DNA of 42,062 bases from an uncultured Butyricicoccus sp. (lineage in GTDB: Bacteria; Bacillota; Clostridia; Oscillospirales; Butyricicoccaceae): NCBI GenBank assembly GCA_944384745.1, contig CALWUO010000014.1:1-42062 (forward strand), given 5' to 3'. Of the stretch, positions 1 through 7,487 are shown in pieces (positions within the stretch are counted from its first letter, which is position 1; each line of letters opens with the position of its first letter). Below the pieces are notes generated by a model that saw nothing but the letters and a program-made list of their open reading frames with translations, ran no database searches and was not told where the DNA came from. The position numbers and the translations under genes are program-made.

Positions 1-47
1 CCTTTGCCAGAGTTTGGGTTTACGACAAATAATAATCTTTGCGGCAT
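1..47 (-). CDS. Diacylglycerol/lipid kinase family protein, N-terminal fragment
   Basis: Only the first 15 codons are inside the window; the gene continues past the left edge. The readable start is MPQRLLFVVNPNSGKG. The NPxSGKG motif directly after a first beta strand marks the N-terminus of the LCB5/DagK/YegS lipid kinase fold, which phosphorylates diacylglycerol or related lipids at the membrane. An AAGGAG ribosome site at 58-63 overlaps the htpG stop codon (63-65), so this gene is probably co-transcribed behind htpG. The substrate cannot be judged from so short a piece. Confidence 0.6.
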   Translation of the reverse strand, partial: MPQRLLFVVNPNSGK

Positions 48-62
48 AGAAAAAACTCCTTA

Positions 63-1958
63 TTATTCAGAAAGCAGACTACAAACAGCATTTGCATAAG
101 AAACAGGGTCTTCTGGTGCAATGCCTTCTATAAGCTGTGCTTGGGTATATAAGATTTCAGCATAAGTTTTTAACTTTTCTGTGTCATTTTCAAGAGCAGA
201 TAACTTTTTAAAGATAGGGTGGTTTGCGTTAAGCTCTAAAACACGTTCTGCTTTAACCTCTGGTTCACCGCCCATACGTTGAGCGTTAAGAACTTTTTCC
301 ATCTCAAGTGAAACAGCACCTTGAGCAGACAAACAACAAGGGTGAGATTTTAAGCGGTTTGTAAGCTGAACCTTTGCAACACGTTCTCCAAGTGCAGTCT
401 TAATATTTTCTAGTAAAGTTTTGTTTTCTTCAGATAGTTTTTCAATCTCTTGTTTTTGCTCATCGCTTTCAAGACCTAAATCACCATCTGTAATAGATTT
501 AAACTCCTTATCCTTGAAAGTTCTCATCATTTTTACACAGAACTCATCAATTCTATCAGTCATAAATAGAACTTCATAACCCTTATCACGAATAAGTTCC
601 ATTTGTGGAAGTAGGTCAATTTTAGCTGTACTTTCACCGCAAGCGTAATAAATATACTTTTGGTCTTCTTTCATGCGTGAAACATATTCTTCAAGAGTTA
701 CAAGTTTATTTTCACTAGAGGAATGATAAATAAGAAGGTCACTTAATAAATCCTTGTGAGTGCCATAATCAACATATGTTCCATATTTAAGTTGTGCACC
801 AAATGCTTTAAAGAAAGTTTCATATTTTTCTCTGTGATTTTTTAGCAGAGATAATAACTCAGATTTGATTTTCTTTTCAATATTTGTTGCAATCAGCTTT
901 AAATGGCGGTCATGTTGTAACATCTCACGGGAGATATTTAGAGAAAGGTCAGCAGTATCAACCAATCCACGAACAAAATTAAAATGGTCAGGCAGTAGGT
1001 CTGCACAACGCTCCATAATCATTACACCATTGGAATATAAAGCAAGTCCTTTTTCATAGTCTTTAGTGTAATAGTTAAATGGTGCATTAGCTGGAATAAA
1101 TAGCAATGCATTGTAAGTTACTGCACCTTCTGTACTTGTATGAATATGACATACAGGGTCTTGATAGTCATAATATTTTGACTTATAAAAACTATTATAA
1201 TCATCATCTGTAAGTTCAGATTTTGATTTTTTCCAGATTGGAACCATAGAGTTTAAAGTGGTGAGTTCGGTATAATCTTCATATTCTGGTTTTTCTGGGT
1301 CTGAACCCTCTTTAACACGTGAACGTGTCATTTCCATTTGAATAGGATAACGAATATAATCAGAATATTTGCGGACAATAGCCTGAATACGATAAGACTC
1401 TAAATATTCATCAAAGTTTTCATTTTCAGTATTATCCTTGATAGTTAAAATAATATCTGTGCCGACATTTTCTTTTTCACAAGGGTTAATTGTATAACCA
1501 TCAGCACCATCAGAAAGCCATTCATTGCACTCACCAGTTTTTTCTGATTTAGAGATAACCTTAACTGTTTTAGCAACCATAAATGCGGCATAAAATCCAA
1601 CACCAAATTGACCGATAATATCAACATCATCTTTCTTTTCCATTTGCTGTTTGAAAGCAAGAGAACCAGAACGAGCAATAGTGCCTAGATTTTCTTCAAG
1701 CTCTTCAGCGGTCATACCACAGCCATTATCTGAAATAGTAAGTGTACGAGCATCTTTATCAACTGTAAGAGTTATTGGCAGACTATCACGAGTTATGCCA
1801 GTTTTGCCCTCTTGCATAGCGTTATAATAAAGCTTGTCTGTTGCGTCAGATGCATTTGAAATAAGCTCACGCAGAAAAATTTCATGATGGGTATAAATAG
1901 AATGAATCATAAGGTCAAGCAGTCGTTTAGACTCTGCTTGGAATTCTTTTTTAGCCAT
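63..1958 (-). CDS. htpG: Molecular chaperone HtpG (Hsp90 family)
   Basis: ATP-dependent cytosolic chaperone that helps client proteins fold, especially under stress. The 631-residue length is normal for bacterial Hsp90. The GHKL ATPase domain is at the N-terminus: E31, N35 and D38 lie in the ELISNASDA helix, D77 is in DNGCGM, and the lid motif GQFGVGFYAAF follows. Middle and C-terminal domains are full length. I chose ATG at 1958 (MAKKEF) because it has GAGGTG upstream at a usable distance and matches family N-termini; an in-frame extension to 1994 would run into the CIRCE operator. Regulation by HrcA is strongly implied by that operator. The downstream neighbour is a lipid kinase whose ribosome site overlaps the htpG stop. 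Confidence 0.97.
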   Translation of the reverse strand: MAKKEFQAESKRLLDLMIHSIYTHHEIFLRELISNASDATDKLYYNAMQEGKTGITRDSLPITLTVDKDARTLTISDNGCGMTAEELEENLGTIARSGSLAFKQQMEKKDDVDIIGQFGVGFYAAFMVAKTVKVISKSEKTGECNEWLSDGADGYTINPCEKENVGTDIILTIKDNTENENFDEYLESYRIQAIVRKYSDYIRYPIQMEMTRSRVKEGSDPEKPEYEDYTELTTLNSMVPIWKKSKSELTDDDYNSFYKSKYYDYQDPVCHIHTSTEGAVTYNALLFIPANAPFNYYTKDYEKGLALYSNGVMIMERCADLLPDHFNFVRGLVDTADLSLNISREMLQHDRHLKLIATNIEKKIKSELLSLLKNHREKYETFFKAFGAQLKYGTYVDYGTHKDLLSDLLIYHSSSENKLVTLEEYVSRMKEDQKYIYYACGESTAKIDLLPQMELIRDKGYEVLFMTDRIDEFCVKMMRTFKDKEFKSITDGDLGLESDEQKQEIEKLSEENKTLLENIKTALGERVAKVQLTNRLKSHPCCLSAQGAVSLEMEKVLNAQRMGGEPEVKAERVLELNANHPIFKKLSALENDTEKLKTYAEILYTQAQLIEGIAPEDPVSYANAVCSLLSE

Positions 1959-1987
1959 AATAGGAATACACCTCGAAAAAAATAGTT

Positions 1988-2014
1988 TTAGCACTCGTTA
2001 GGCACGAGTGCTAA
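1988..2014 (-). promoter_or_regulatory. CIRCE operator (HrcA-binding site) of htpG
   Basis: TTAGCACTC, 9 bases, GAGTGCTAA: an exact match to both arms of the CIRCE consensus with the canonical 9-base spacer. It lies at the inferred transcription start of htpG, 30 bases before the start codon. CIRCE is bound by HrcA, which represses groE and dnaK operons in Firmicutes, so htpG here should be released from repression on heat shock. Confidence 0.95.
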
Positions 2015-2022
2015 CAAATAAA

Positions 2023-2051
2023 ATGATAATACTGAAAATCCAAAAAATCAA
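2023..2051 (-). promoter_or_regulatory. Sigma-A type promoter of htpG
   Basis: Read on the minus strand: TTGATT at 2046-2051, a 17-base spacer, and TATCAT at 2023-2028. The expected start falls near 2015, at the edge of the CIRCE element, which is the usual arrangement for repression. Confidence 0.65.
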
Positions 2052-2093
2052 GTATTAAACTTTACAATTTTAGAAAAAATAAAATTTAACAAA

Positions 2094-3257
2094 TTATTTA
2101 AGTTTATTTTTATTAATATGTTTATTTCTAAGTCTGCGACGTACAGATTGTTTTAATAAAGTATAAATTACAGAGAAGAGAGGTATATTTATAATCATAC
2201 CTATAACACCCATTGTGCTTGCACCTAAGGTAACAGCCATAAGCACCCAAATTGATGGTAAACCAACCGAACCGCCAACCACATGAGGATAAATCAAATT
2301 ATTTTCAAGCTGTTGGAGAACTAGGAACAGTATTAAAAACCAAACAGCTTGTATAGGATTTACAATCAGTATAAGGAAAATACCTACTCCACAGCCGATA
2401 AATGCACCAAACACAGGGATAAGAGCTGTAACAGCAATTAAAACAGATATAATAAGTGCATAAGGCATTTTTAAAAGTGTCATAGCAATAAAGAAAAGTG
2501 AGCCTAAAATACAAGCTTCTAAACACTGACCAGAAATAAAACTTGAAAAAGTATCACTTGCAAGTTGGCAGATTTCAAAAAAACGGTCTACATGTTTTTC
2601 AGGGAAGAAAGAATACATAACTCTTTTAAATTGTCCGCCCAATGTTTCTTTTTGAAGTAATAAATATATAGCAAACACTATACCAATGATAAAATTAGTA
2701 AATCCACTTATAACAGATGAGGCAAAACTAAAAGTACTGCCTAAAATATTACCATTTGCAAAGAAATTATAAACCGTTTCGCCAATTTTTTGCCAATCAA
2801 TAGAACGTAAATTTCTTGCGAAATCCTCAAGTTCACTAACAAGCTCTGGATTTGTAACAGCAAGTGTGTTTAAATAGTTTATTAATTTTCCAGTTGTAAC
2901 CGAAATACGAGAACCCACAGTTAAAATTGATTCTGCCATTTGAGGAATAATCAAAAGTGATAAAATAGATAAAATTGCAATGAGTAGTGCAAGGGTTAAT
3001 AAAAGTGATATTATGCGACGCAATTTATAAAGCGGATTTTTTTTGTTCTTTTCAGGGAATAAATTACGTTCTATAAATTTTAAAGGAACATTTAAAATAA
3101 ACGCTATTGCACCACCTATAACAAATGGTAAAATAAGTCTAAAAAATGCTTTTAAAGCCAGATAAATATAGCCTATATTTTGCAAACCTACAAGCAACAT
3201 TATTGTAAAAACAATAAGCAAGGCTATTTTTTGCATGTTATTACGATTTAAGTCCAT
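2094..3257 (-). CDS. AI-2E family transporter (PerM/YtvI-like membrane protein)
   Basis: A 387-residue polytopic inner-membrane protein with about seven to eight hydrophobic segments, the PF01594 layout. Two N-terminal membrane segments are followed by a basic cytoplasmic stretch (FPEKNKKNPLYKLRR), further membrane spans, and the family-typical C-terminal block with PVFGAFIG, then GGSVGLPSIWVL and GASTMGVIGMIINIPLFSV. The family is named after a proposed autoinducer-2 exporter, but members also act as Na+/H+ antiporters or sporulation proteins (YtvI), so the substrate is open. AGGTG lies 8 bases before the ATG. It appears to be a single gene between the metal-resistance operon and htpG; a candidate promoter lies at 3292-3320. 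Confidence 0.85.
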   Translation of the reverse strand: MDLNRNNMQKIALLIVFTIMLLVGLQNIGYIYLALKAFFRLILPFVIGGAIAFILNVPLKFIERNLFPEKNKKNPLYKLRRIISLLLTLALLIAILSILSLLIIPQMAESILTVGSRISVTTGKLINYLNTLAVTNPELVSELEDFARNLRSIDWQKIGETVYNFFANGNILGSTFSFASSVISGFTNFIIGIVFAIYLLLQKETLGGQFKRVMYSFFPEKHVDRFFEICQLASDTFSSFISGQCLEACILGSLFFIAMTLLKMPYALIISVLIAVTALIPVFGAFIGCGVGIFLILIVNPIQAVWFLILFLVLQQLENNLIYPHVVGGSVGLPSIWVLMAVTLGASTMGVIGMIINIPLFSVIYTLLKQSVRRRLRNKHINKNKLK

Positions 3258-3291
3258 TTTATATACACCTACAATGTCTTTATATGGGGTT

Positions 3292-3320
3292 ATTATAGCA
3301 CGGTTTACATTGATTTACTA
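3292..3320 (-). promoter_or_regulatory. Possible promoter of the AI-2E family gene
   Basis: A perfect TATAAT on the minus strand at 3292-3297 lies 35 bases before the start codon. With a 17-base spacer the -35 would be TAGTAA, a poor match, so only the -10 half is convincing. Confidence 0.35.
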
Positions 3321-3332
3321 TAAATTTTTTGT

Positions 3333-3378
3333 GAATAAAAAAAACAAACCGCCAGCCAAGTAATACTGACGATTTGTT
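3333..3378 (-). terminator. Intrinsic terminator of the cad-type metal resistance operon
   Basis: On the minus strand a 13-bp stem (arms 3366-3378 and 3343-3355, including two G-U pairs) with a 10-base loop is followed by eight T. It starts 4 bases after the ATPase stop codon. This is a textbook Rho-independent terminator. Confidence 0.9.
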
Positions 3379-3381
3379 GGT

Positions 3382-5232
3382 TTATTTTTTATAGATTAGC
3401 ATACGTGATGAATTTAAAATTGCTATTATAGCAACCCCAACATCTGCAAAAACTGCTGCCCACATATTAGCGTAACCCAATGCACCGAGAAAAAGCACTA
3501 GAAGTTTACAGCCAATAGCAAAGATAATATTTTCTTTTACTATTAAAACGGTTTTGCGGGCGATTTTAACCGCATCAGCGAGTTTTTCCAATTTATCGTC
3601 CATTAAAACAACATCAGCCGCTTCTATTGCAGCATCAGAGCCTAAACCACCCATTGCAATTCCAACATCTGCACGAGCTAAAACGGGAGCATCATTTATA
3701 CCATCACCAACAAATGCAAGAACCTCATTTTTATTTTTACTATCTAAAATTTCCTCAACAGCATTTACTTTATCAGCGGGAAGTAACTCACATTTCATAT
3801 CTGAAATATTCAGTATATTTGCAACATGGCTTGCAGCTTTTTTATTATCACCTGTGAGCATAACAGTTTTTTTAACGCCTAAATCATAAAGATTTTTTAT
3901 TGCTTTATCAGCATTTGGCTTGATTTCATCTGTAATACTTATACAACCAGCATATTTATTGTCAATGGCAACATAAATAACTGTACCATAACTGTTATAA
4001 GTGTTATATGCTATTTTTTCATGTTGCATTAAACGCTCATTGCCGATTAAAACAGATTTTCCATCTATTACTGCATAAATTCCCATTCCTGCAAGCTCTT
4101 TTGTATCAGAAATTCTTGAATAATCTATTTTTTGATTATATTCATTTTTTAGAGCATAAGCGATTGGGTGTTTAGAATAACTTTCAGCAAGACAAGCAAA
4201 TTCTATAATTTCATTTTTAGAAAAATCATTTTCAGTTATAACTTCACTTACATTAAATATGCCTTTTGTAAGTGTACCAGTTTTATCAAAAACCACTATT
4301 TTTAGTTTAGCAAGTGTTTCTAAATAGTTTCCGCCTTTTACAAGTATACCTTGTTTGGAAGCACCACCTATACCACCAAAAAAACTAAGTGGAATAGAGA
4401 TAACAAGAGCACATGGGCAAGAAATAACTAAAAATGTCAAAGCACGATAAAAAGAGTTGGCAAAAGATACATCTATTATAAAAGGTAAAGAAACCGCTAA
4501 AAGAGCCGCTAAAATAACAACAGTAGGAGTATAATAACGTGCAAACTTAGTTACAAAATTTTCGGCTTTAGCTTTTTTAGTGCTTGAGTTTTCCACTAAA
4601 TCAAGTATTTTTGAAACAGTGGACTCTCCAAACTCTTTGGTAGTGCGTATTTTAAGCATACCACTTAAATTTATACAACCGCTTATAACTTCACTATCTT
4701 TATATACATCTCTTGGTATAGACTCGCCTGTAAGTGCTGCTGTATCTAAGGACGATGTACCCTCTAAAACAATACCATCAATAGGAATTTTCTCACCTGC
4801 TTGCACAATTATAATCTGACCGACTTCAACTTCATCTGGGTCAACTTCTATAATTTCACCGTTTTGCTCAATATTTGCAAAATCAGGTCTTATATCCATA
4901 AGACTTGCAATAGATTGTCTTGATTTACCAACGGCATAGCTTTGAAAAAGTTCGCCAACTTGATAAAACAGCATTACAGCAACGCCTTCACTATATTCAC
5001 CAATTATAAAAGCACCGATTGTTGCAATCGTCATTAAAAAATTTTCGTCAAACACTTGACCATTTTTAATATTATTTACAGCTCTTAAAAGGACATCATA
5101 ACCAATAATAAAATAGGGAATAAGAAATAAAACAAGTTTTATAAAATTCTCAGCAGGAATAAAAAGACAAATGATATAAAGTATGAGGCTTATAATAATT
5201 CTAAGCCGCATTTTCTTTTGTTTTTTGGTCAT
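3382..5232 (-). CDS. Heavy-metal translocating P-type ATPase (CadA/ZntA type)
   Basis: P1B-type efflux pump, 616 residues, expected to export Zn2+/Cd2+/Pb2+ using ATP. Visible motifs: TGES phosphatase loop, the metal-binding CPC triplet at C272-P273-C274, phosphorylated D316 in DKTGTLTKG, the SKHP nucleotide-binding motif, MLTGDN, and GDGINDAPVLARADVGIAMG. CPC plus the CadC-like regulator favours the Zn/Cd/Pb subgroup over copper. No metal-binding domain is fused at the N-terminus; the HMA domain is a separate upstream gene. I chose ATG at 5232 with AGGTG six bases upstream; the GTG at 5241 lies inside that ribosome site. Third gene of an operon with the regulator and chaperone, closed by a strong terminator. 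Confidence 0.95.
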   Translation of the reverse strand: MTKKQKKMRLRIIISLILYIICLFIPAENFIKLVLFLIPYFIIGYDVLLRAVNNIKNGQVFDENFLMTIATIGAFIIGEYSEGVAVMLFYQVGELFQSYAVGKSRQSIASLMDIRPDFANIEQNGEIIEVDPDEVEVGQIIIVQAGEKIPIDGIVLEGTSSLDTAALTGESIPRDVYKDSEVISGCINLSGMLKIRTTKEFGESTVSKILDLVENSSTKKAKAENFVTKFARYYTPTVVILAALLAVSLPFIIDVSFANSFYRALTFLVISCPCALVISIPLSFFGGIGGASKQGILVKGGNYLETLAKLKIVVFDKTGTLTKGIFNVSEVITENDFSKNEIIEFACLAESYSKHPIAYALKNEYNQKIDYSRISDTKELAGMGIYAVIDGKSVLIGNERLMQHEKIAYNTYNSYGTVIYVAIDNKYAGCISITDEIKPNADKAIKNLYDLGVKKTVMLTGDNKKAASHVANILNISDMKCELLPADKVNAVEEILDSKNKNEVLAFVGDGINDAPVLARADVGIAMGGLGSDAAIEAADVVLMDDKLEKLADAVKIARKTVLIVKENIIFAIGCKLLVLFLGALGYANMWAAVFADVGVAIIAILNSSRMLIYKK

Positions 5233-5249
5233 AATAAGCACCTACATAT

Positions 5250-5468
5250 TTAACGCAAAATAACACAGTCTTTTTCAATTTTGGAGCAGATTTTTTGTGC
5301 TTCATCTAAAATAGATTCAAAAGTTTCATTATCTGCATCTAATGTAAGTTTCATAGTCATAAAGTTTATTGTAGCTTTATTAACACCATCTAATTTATTT
5401 ATAGCGTCTTCCATTTTACCTGCACAGTGTGCACATTCTAAGTCTTGCATCTTAAATACTTTTTTCAT
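5250..5468 (-). CDS. Stand-alone heavy-metal-associated (HMA) domain protein
   Basis: A 72-residue protein made of one HMA ferredoxin-like fold, with the metal site DLECAHCAGKM (CxxC) near residue 10 and the typical DGVNKATINF strand after it. Such proteins bind soft metal ions and hand them to P1B ATPases. Here it sits 17 bases upstream of the ATPase, which lacks its own HMA domain, so it is probably the detached regulatory domain or chaperone of that pump. Start chosen at ATG 5468: AAGGGG at 5478-5483 is nine bases away, whereas the in-frame TTG at 5477 touches the ribosome site and is unlikely. A role with copper cannot be excluded from the CxxC motif alone. Confidence 0.85.
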   Translation of the reverse strand: MKKVFKMQDLECAHCAGKMEDAINKLDGVNKATINFMTMKLTLDADNETFESILDEAQKICSKIEKDCVILR

Positions 5469-5486
5469 AAAAAACAACCCCTTAAA

Positions 5487-5840
5487 TTATTCAATTACAT
5501 GTTCCATACCTTGATTTATTATCAAGCGTACATGTTCATCAGATAGAGAATAAAAAACAGTTTTTCCTGCACGTCTAGCCTTAACAAGCTTTGCAGATTT
5601 AAGCACTCTAAGCTGGTGTGATATAGCTGATTGAGTGAGATTTAAAAGCTCTGCTATATCACATACACACATTTCAGCTTCAAAAAGTGCATATAAAATT
5701 TTAATTCTTGTTGAGTCACCAAAAACTTTAAAAAGTTCGGCTAAATCATATAATGTTTCATCGTTGGGAAGATGAGTTTCAACTTTATTAACTATATCCT
5801 GATGAATACATTTTTCTTCACAGCATAAATCTGCACACAT
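5487..5840 (-). CDS. cadC: ArsR/SmtB family metal-sensing repressor (CadC-like)
   Basis: A 117-residue winged-helix repressor. Both metal sites of CadC are present at the same residue numbers as in the well-studied staphylococcal protein: the alpha3N thiolate site C7, C11, C58 and C60, and the alpha5 site D101, H103, H114 and E117. The recognition helix reads LTQSAISHQLRVLK. Family knowledge: the apo-repressor sits on the operator and leaves it when Cd, Pb, Bi or Zn binds. First gene of the operon, 18 bases upstream of the HMA gene. The promoter and an inverted-repeat operator lie directly upstream, so autoregulation is expected. Confidence 0.93.
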   Translation of the reverse strand: MCADLCCEEKCIHQDIVNKVETHLPNDETLYDLAELFKVFGDSTRIKILYALFEAEMCVCDIAELLNLTQSAISHQLRVLKSAKLVKARRAGKTVFYSLSDEHVRLIINQGMEHVIE

Positions 5841-5856
5841 AAATAAAACACCCTTT

Positions 5857-5878
5857 CATATGAACAACTGTTCATGTG
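5857..5878 (-). promoter_or_regulatory. Operator of the cadC-HMA-ATPase operon
   Basis: Inverted repeat CATATGAACA, 2 bases, TGTTCATGTG (9 of 10 positions symmetric). It lies immediately downstream of the -10 box and covers the inferred start site, the usual position for ArsR/SmtB family operators. Confidence 0.75.
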
Positions 5879-5881
5879 TTT

Positions 5882-5909
5882 ATTATATACCTACTTATAA
5901 AATTGTCAA
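5882..5909 (-). promoter_or_regulatory. Sigma-A promoter of the cad-type operon
   Basis: Consensus boxes on the minus strand: TTGACA at 5904-5909, a 16-base spacer, and TATAAT at 5882-5887. Such a strong promoter fits control by a repressor bound at the adjacent operator. Confidence 0.85.
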
Positions 5910-5965
5910 GCAATTTTTTATTACTTTACAAAAAATAATACTTGTGTTAGTATAGATTAGTATTT

Positions 5966-6042
5966 GCGTCCGTAGTTCAATTGGATAGACCGTCAGATTC
6001 CGGTTCTGAATGTTGGGGGTTCAAATCCCTTCGGACGTACCA
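5966..6042 (+). tRNA. tRNA-Arg (anticodon CCG)
   Basis: A 77-base cloverleaf with encoded CCA. The acceptor stem GCGTCCG pairs with CGGACGT (first pair G-U), the D arm contains AGTTCAATTGGATAGA, the anticodon stem TCAGA/TCTGA encloses the loop TTCCGGT giving anticodon CCG, and the T arm contains GGTTCAAATCC. It decodes CGG, a rare arginine codon in AT-rich genomes. It stands alone between oppositely oriented protein genes. Candidate promoter boxes are TTTACA at 5925-5930 and TAGTAT at 5948-5953. Confidence 0.95.
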
Positions 6043-6053
6043 AAAAAAGAAAG

Positions 6054-6086
6054 ACCTTGCAGAAAATAGCTCTGCAAGGTTTTTTT
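6054..6086 (+). terminator. Terminator of tRNA-Arg, probably shared with the convergent SbcD-like gene
   Basis: ACCTTGCAGA (6054-6063), a 7-base loop, TCTGCAAGGT (6071-6080), then seven T. The 10-bp stem is perfect. On the opposite strand the stem is followed by a T-rich run as well, so it can stop transcription from both sides. Confidence 0.92.
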
Positions 6087-7185
6087 AGTTATCTTCAAAA
6101 GCAGGTAATGCCTCACCATTTAATGCTGCAAGGGCATATCTAAGTGATAACATAATAGTGTTTTTTTCTTGTTCATCTTTGGCATTATTTAAAAGCTCGT
6201 GGTATTTTCTTGATACATGACCTCTTAAGTCATCATCTTTTGAATATCTCCAAATGCTTTTTTTCTCTGATGTGTTATCTACAATAACCGCATTTAAGAA
6301 AATTTGATTTAAAACATTTTCAAGTGAAACCAGATTAGGGTTATAACAACGTTCACCTACAAGTTCAATAGTTGCACATGAATTTGCATGATTTTTTGGA
6401 ATCATAGGTGTAAGCACTTGTTGAAGCATACGGTCACTCATAAGAGATGTAAAATCAATTTTTAACTTATGAAATTCCATTCCAACACTTGGAATAAATC
6501 TAAATTTAGTTTGTTCACCAATTTGACCAAATAAAAAGCCTTTTTTACCAATATCATCTGCACCAGTGCTGCATGGACTACCAGAACAAGCATAAATTGT
6601 TTTACCTGCTCTATGCATACCGCTATATGTATGATTATGACCTAAAGCCGCATAATCAAAGCCGCTTTCTTTGAAATCGGCAGATGAAAGTGGATTGTAG
6701 CTGCTTTTTGTTTTTAAATCTGAATGGACTAGCAATATATTATACTTATCTGGTATTAAATCCACATTAAGAGATATTGATGCACTTTGGTCACAGAAAG
6801 CTGCACCCCAAACAACACCAATGTCACCTATTGGAAAAGGGGTTAATGTAGCAGATGAAAAAACATATACACAATCTGGACGTTTTGCGGTTAAATAAGG
6901 ACTTTGTGCACATAAATAATCATTATTTCCAGGGGAGATAAGCACACAACAGTTAGATTTAGATAAAATTGAAAAAGTGCGGTGTACAATTTCGCTCTGT
7001 GGTGTAGGATTATCGAATAAATCACCAGCGATTAAAATAGCATTTACATTTTGTTCATTTGCATAATCAACAGCTTGTTTAAGTGCTAAAAATTGGCTTT
7101 CTCTGACTATTTGGGCTTTTTCACTTGATAAAAAAGAATAAGCTGCACCTAAATGCAGGTCAGCTAGATGTAAAATTGACAGCAT
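6085..7185 (-). CDS. SbcD/Mre11/YhaO-like metallophosphoesterase
   Basis: A 366-residue DNA-repair type calcineurin-like phosphoesterase. Motifs in order: D9-L-H11, GD55LFDN, GNND at residues 86-89, HSD, and GHNH. Family knowledge: SbcD, Mre11 and YhaO are DNA nucleases that work with an SMC-like ATPase (SbcC, Rad50, YhaN). The third motif is GNHD in those enzymes, where His stabilises the transition state; here it reads GNND, so nuclease activity may be reduced or altered. The C-terminal 150 residues form a divergent cap domain. The ATPase partner is not adjacent; a YhaN-like gene lies at 28640-30724. AAGGAG lies 10 bases before the ATG. Confidence 0.85.
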   Translation of the reverse strand: MLSILHLADLHLGAAYSFLSSEKAQIVRESQFLALKQAVDYANEQNVNAILIAGDLFDNPTPQSEIVHRTFSILSKSNCCVLISPGNNDYLCAQSPYLTAKRPDCVYVFSSATLTPFPIGDIGVVWGAAFCDQSASISLNVDLIPDKYNILLVHSDLKTKSSYNPLSSADFKESGFDYAALGHNHTYSGMHRAGKTIYACSGSPCSTGADDIGKKGFLFGQIGEQTKFRFIPSVGMEFHKLKIDFTSLMSDRMLQQVLTPMIPKNHANSCATIELVGERCYNPNLVSLENVLNQIFLNAVIVDNTSEKKSIWRYSKDDDLRGHVSRKYHELLNNAKDEQEKNTIMLSLRYALAALNGEALPAFEDN

Positions 7186-7229
7186 AGGCTGTAAGCTCCT
7201 TTAATAAAAATAGAATTGCTTTAGAAACA

Positions 7230-7257
7230 AGTATAACACAAAAATTTATATAAACAA
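7230..7257 (-). promoter_or_regulatory. Promoter of the SbcD-like gene
   Basis: Minus strand: TTGTTT at 7252-7257, 16-base spacer, TATACT at 7230-7235, about 45 bases before the start codon. Confidence 0.55.
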
Positions 7258-7277
7258 AATTTATTTTTGGGCAATAC

Positions 7278-7304
7278 AAAACCCGCTCAAGGGGGACGAG
7301 CGGG
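7278..7304 (-). terminator. Hairpin terminator downstream of dnaI
   Basis: Minus strand CCCGCTC (7298-7304), 9-base loop, GAGCGGG (7282-7288), followed by TTTTG. The GC-rich stem with a short T run fits an intrinsic terminator, either for the dnaD-dnaI operon or for the possible small RNA upstream of it. Confidence 0.6.
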
Positions 7305-7345
7305 CTTTGCAACATTCTTCACAAAATAAACAGTAGGGGTAAAAA

Positions 7346-7413
7346 AGGGGGATTCAAAAGAAAGAACAGAAAAAATCTGTTATCAGCTTCAGGTTGACCT
7401 GTCCTTTACTGAT
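7346..7413 (-). ncRNA. Possible small structured RNA downstream of dnaI
   Basis: This describes the 302-base gap 7186-7487, which has no protein gene. On the minus strand a TATACT box at 7420-7425 is followed seven bases later by a closed domain: ATCAG (7409-7413) pairs with CTGAT (7382-7386) and encloses a CAGGT/ACCTG hairpin. Directly after it come AACAGA/TCTGTT (arms 7376-7381 and 7365-7370) and a T-rich tail, which resembles an intrinsic terminator. No good -35 box is seen. The alternative is simply a pair of terminators for the dnaD-dnaI operon. Confidence 0.25.
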
Positions 7414-7487
7414 GAATTAAGTATAACCCAAACCCAGCATTTATATGTGAATAAAATATGAATAAGTTGTAAAGAAACTTTATAAAT

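Noticed and set aside
3554..3889. Open frame antisense to the P-type ATPase (111 codons)
   Set aside because: Shadow of the conserved GDGINDAP region; no ribosome site or promoter.
5469..5477. TTG start for the HMA protein
   Set aside because: It touches the AAGGGG ribosome site; ATG 5468 has proper spacing.
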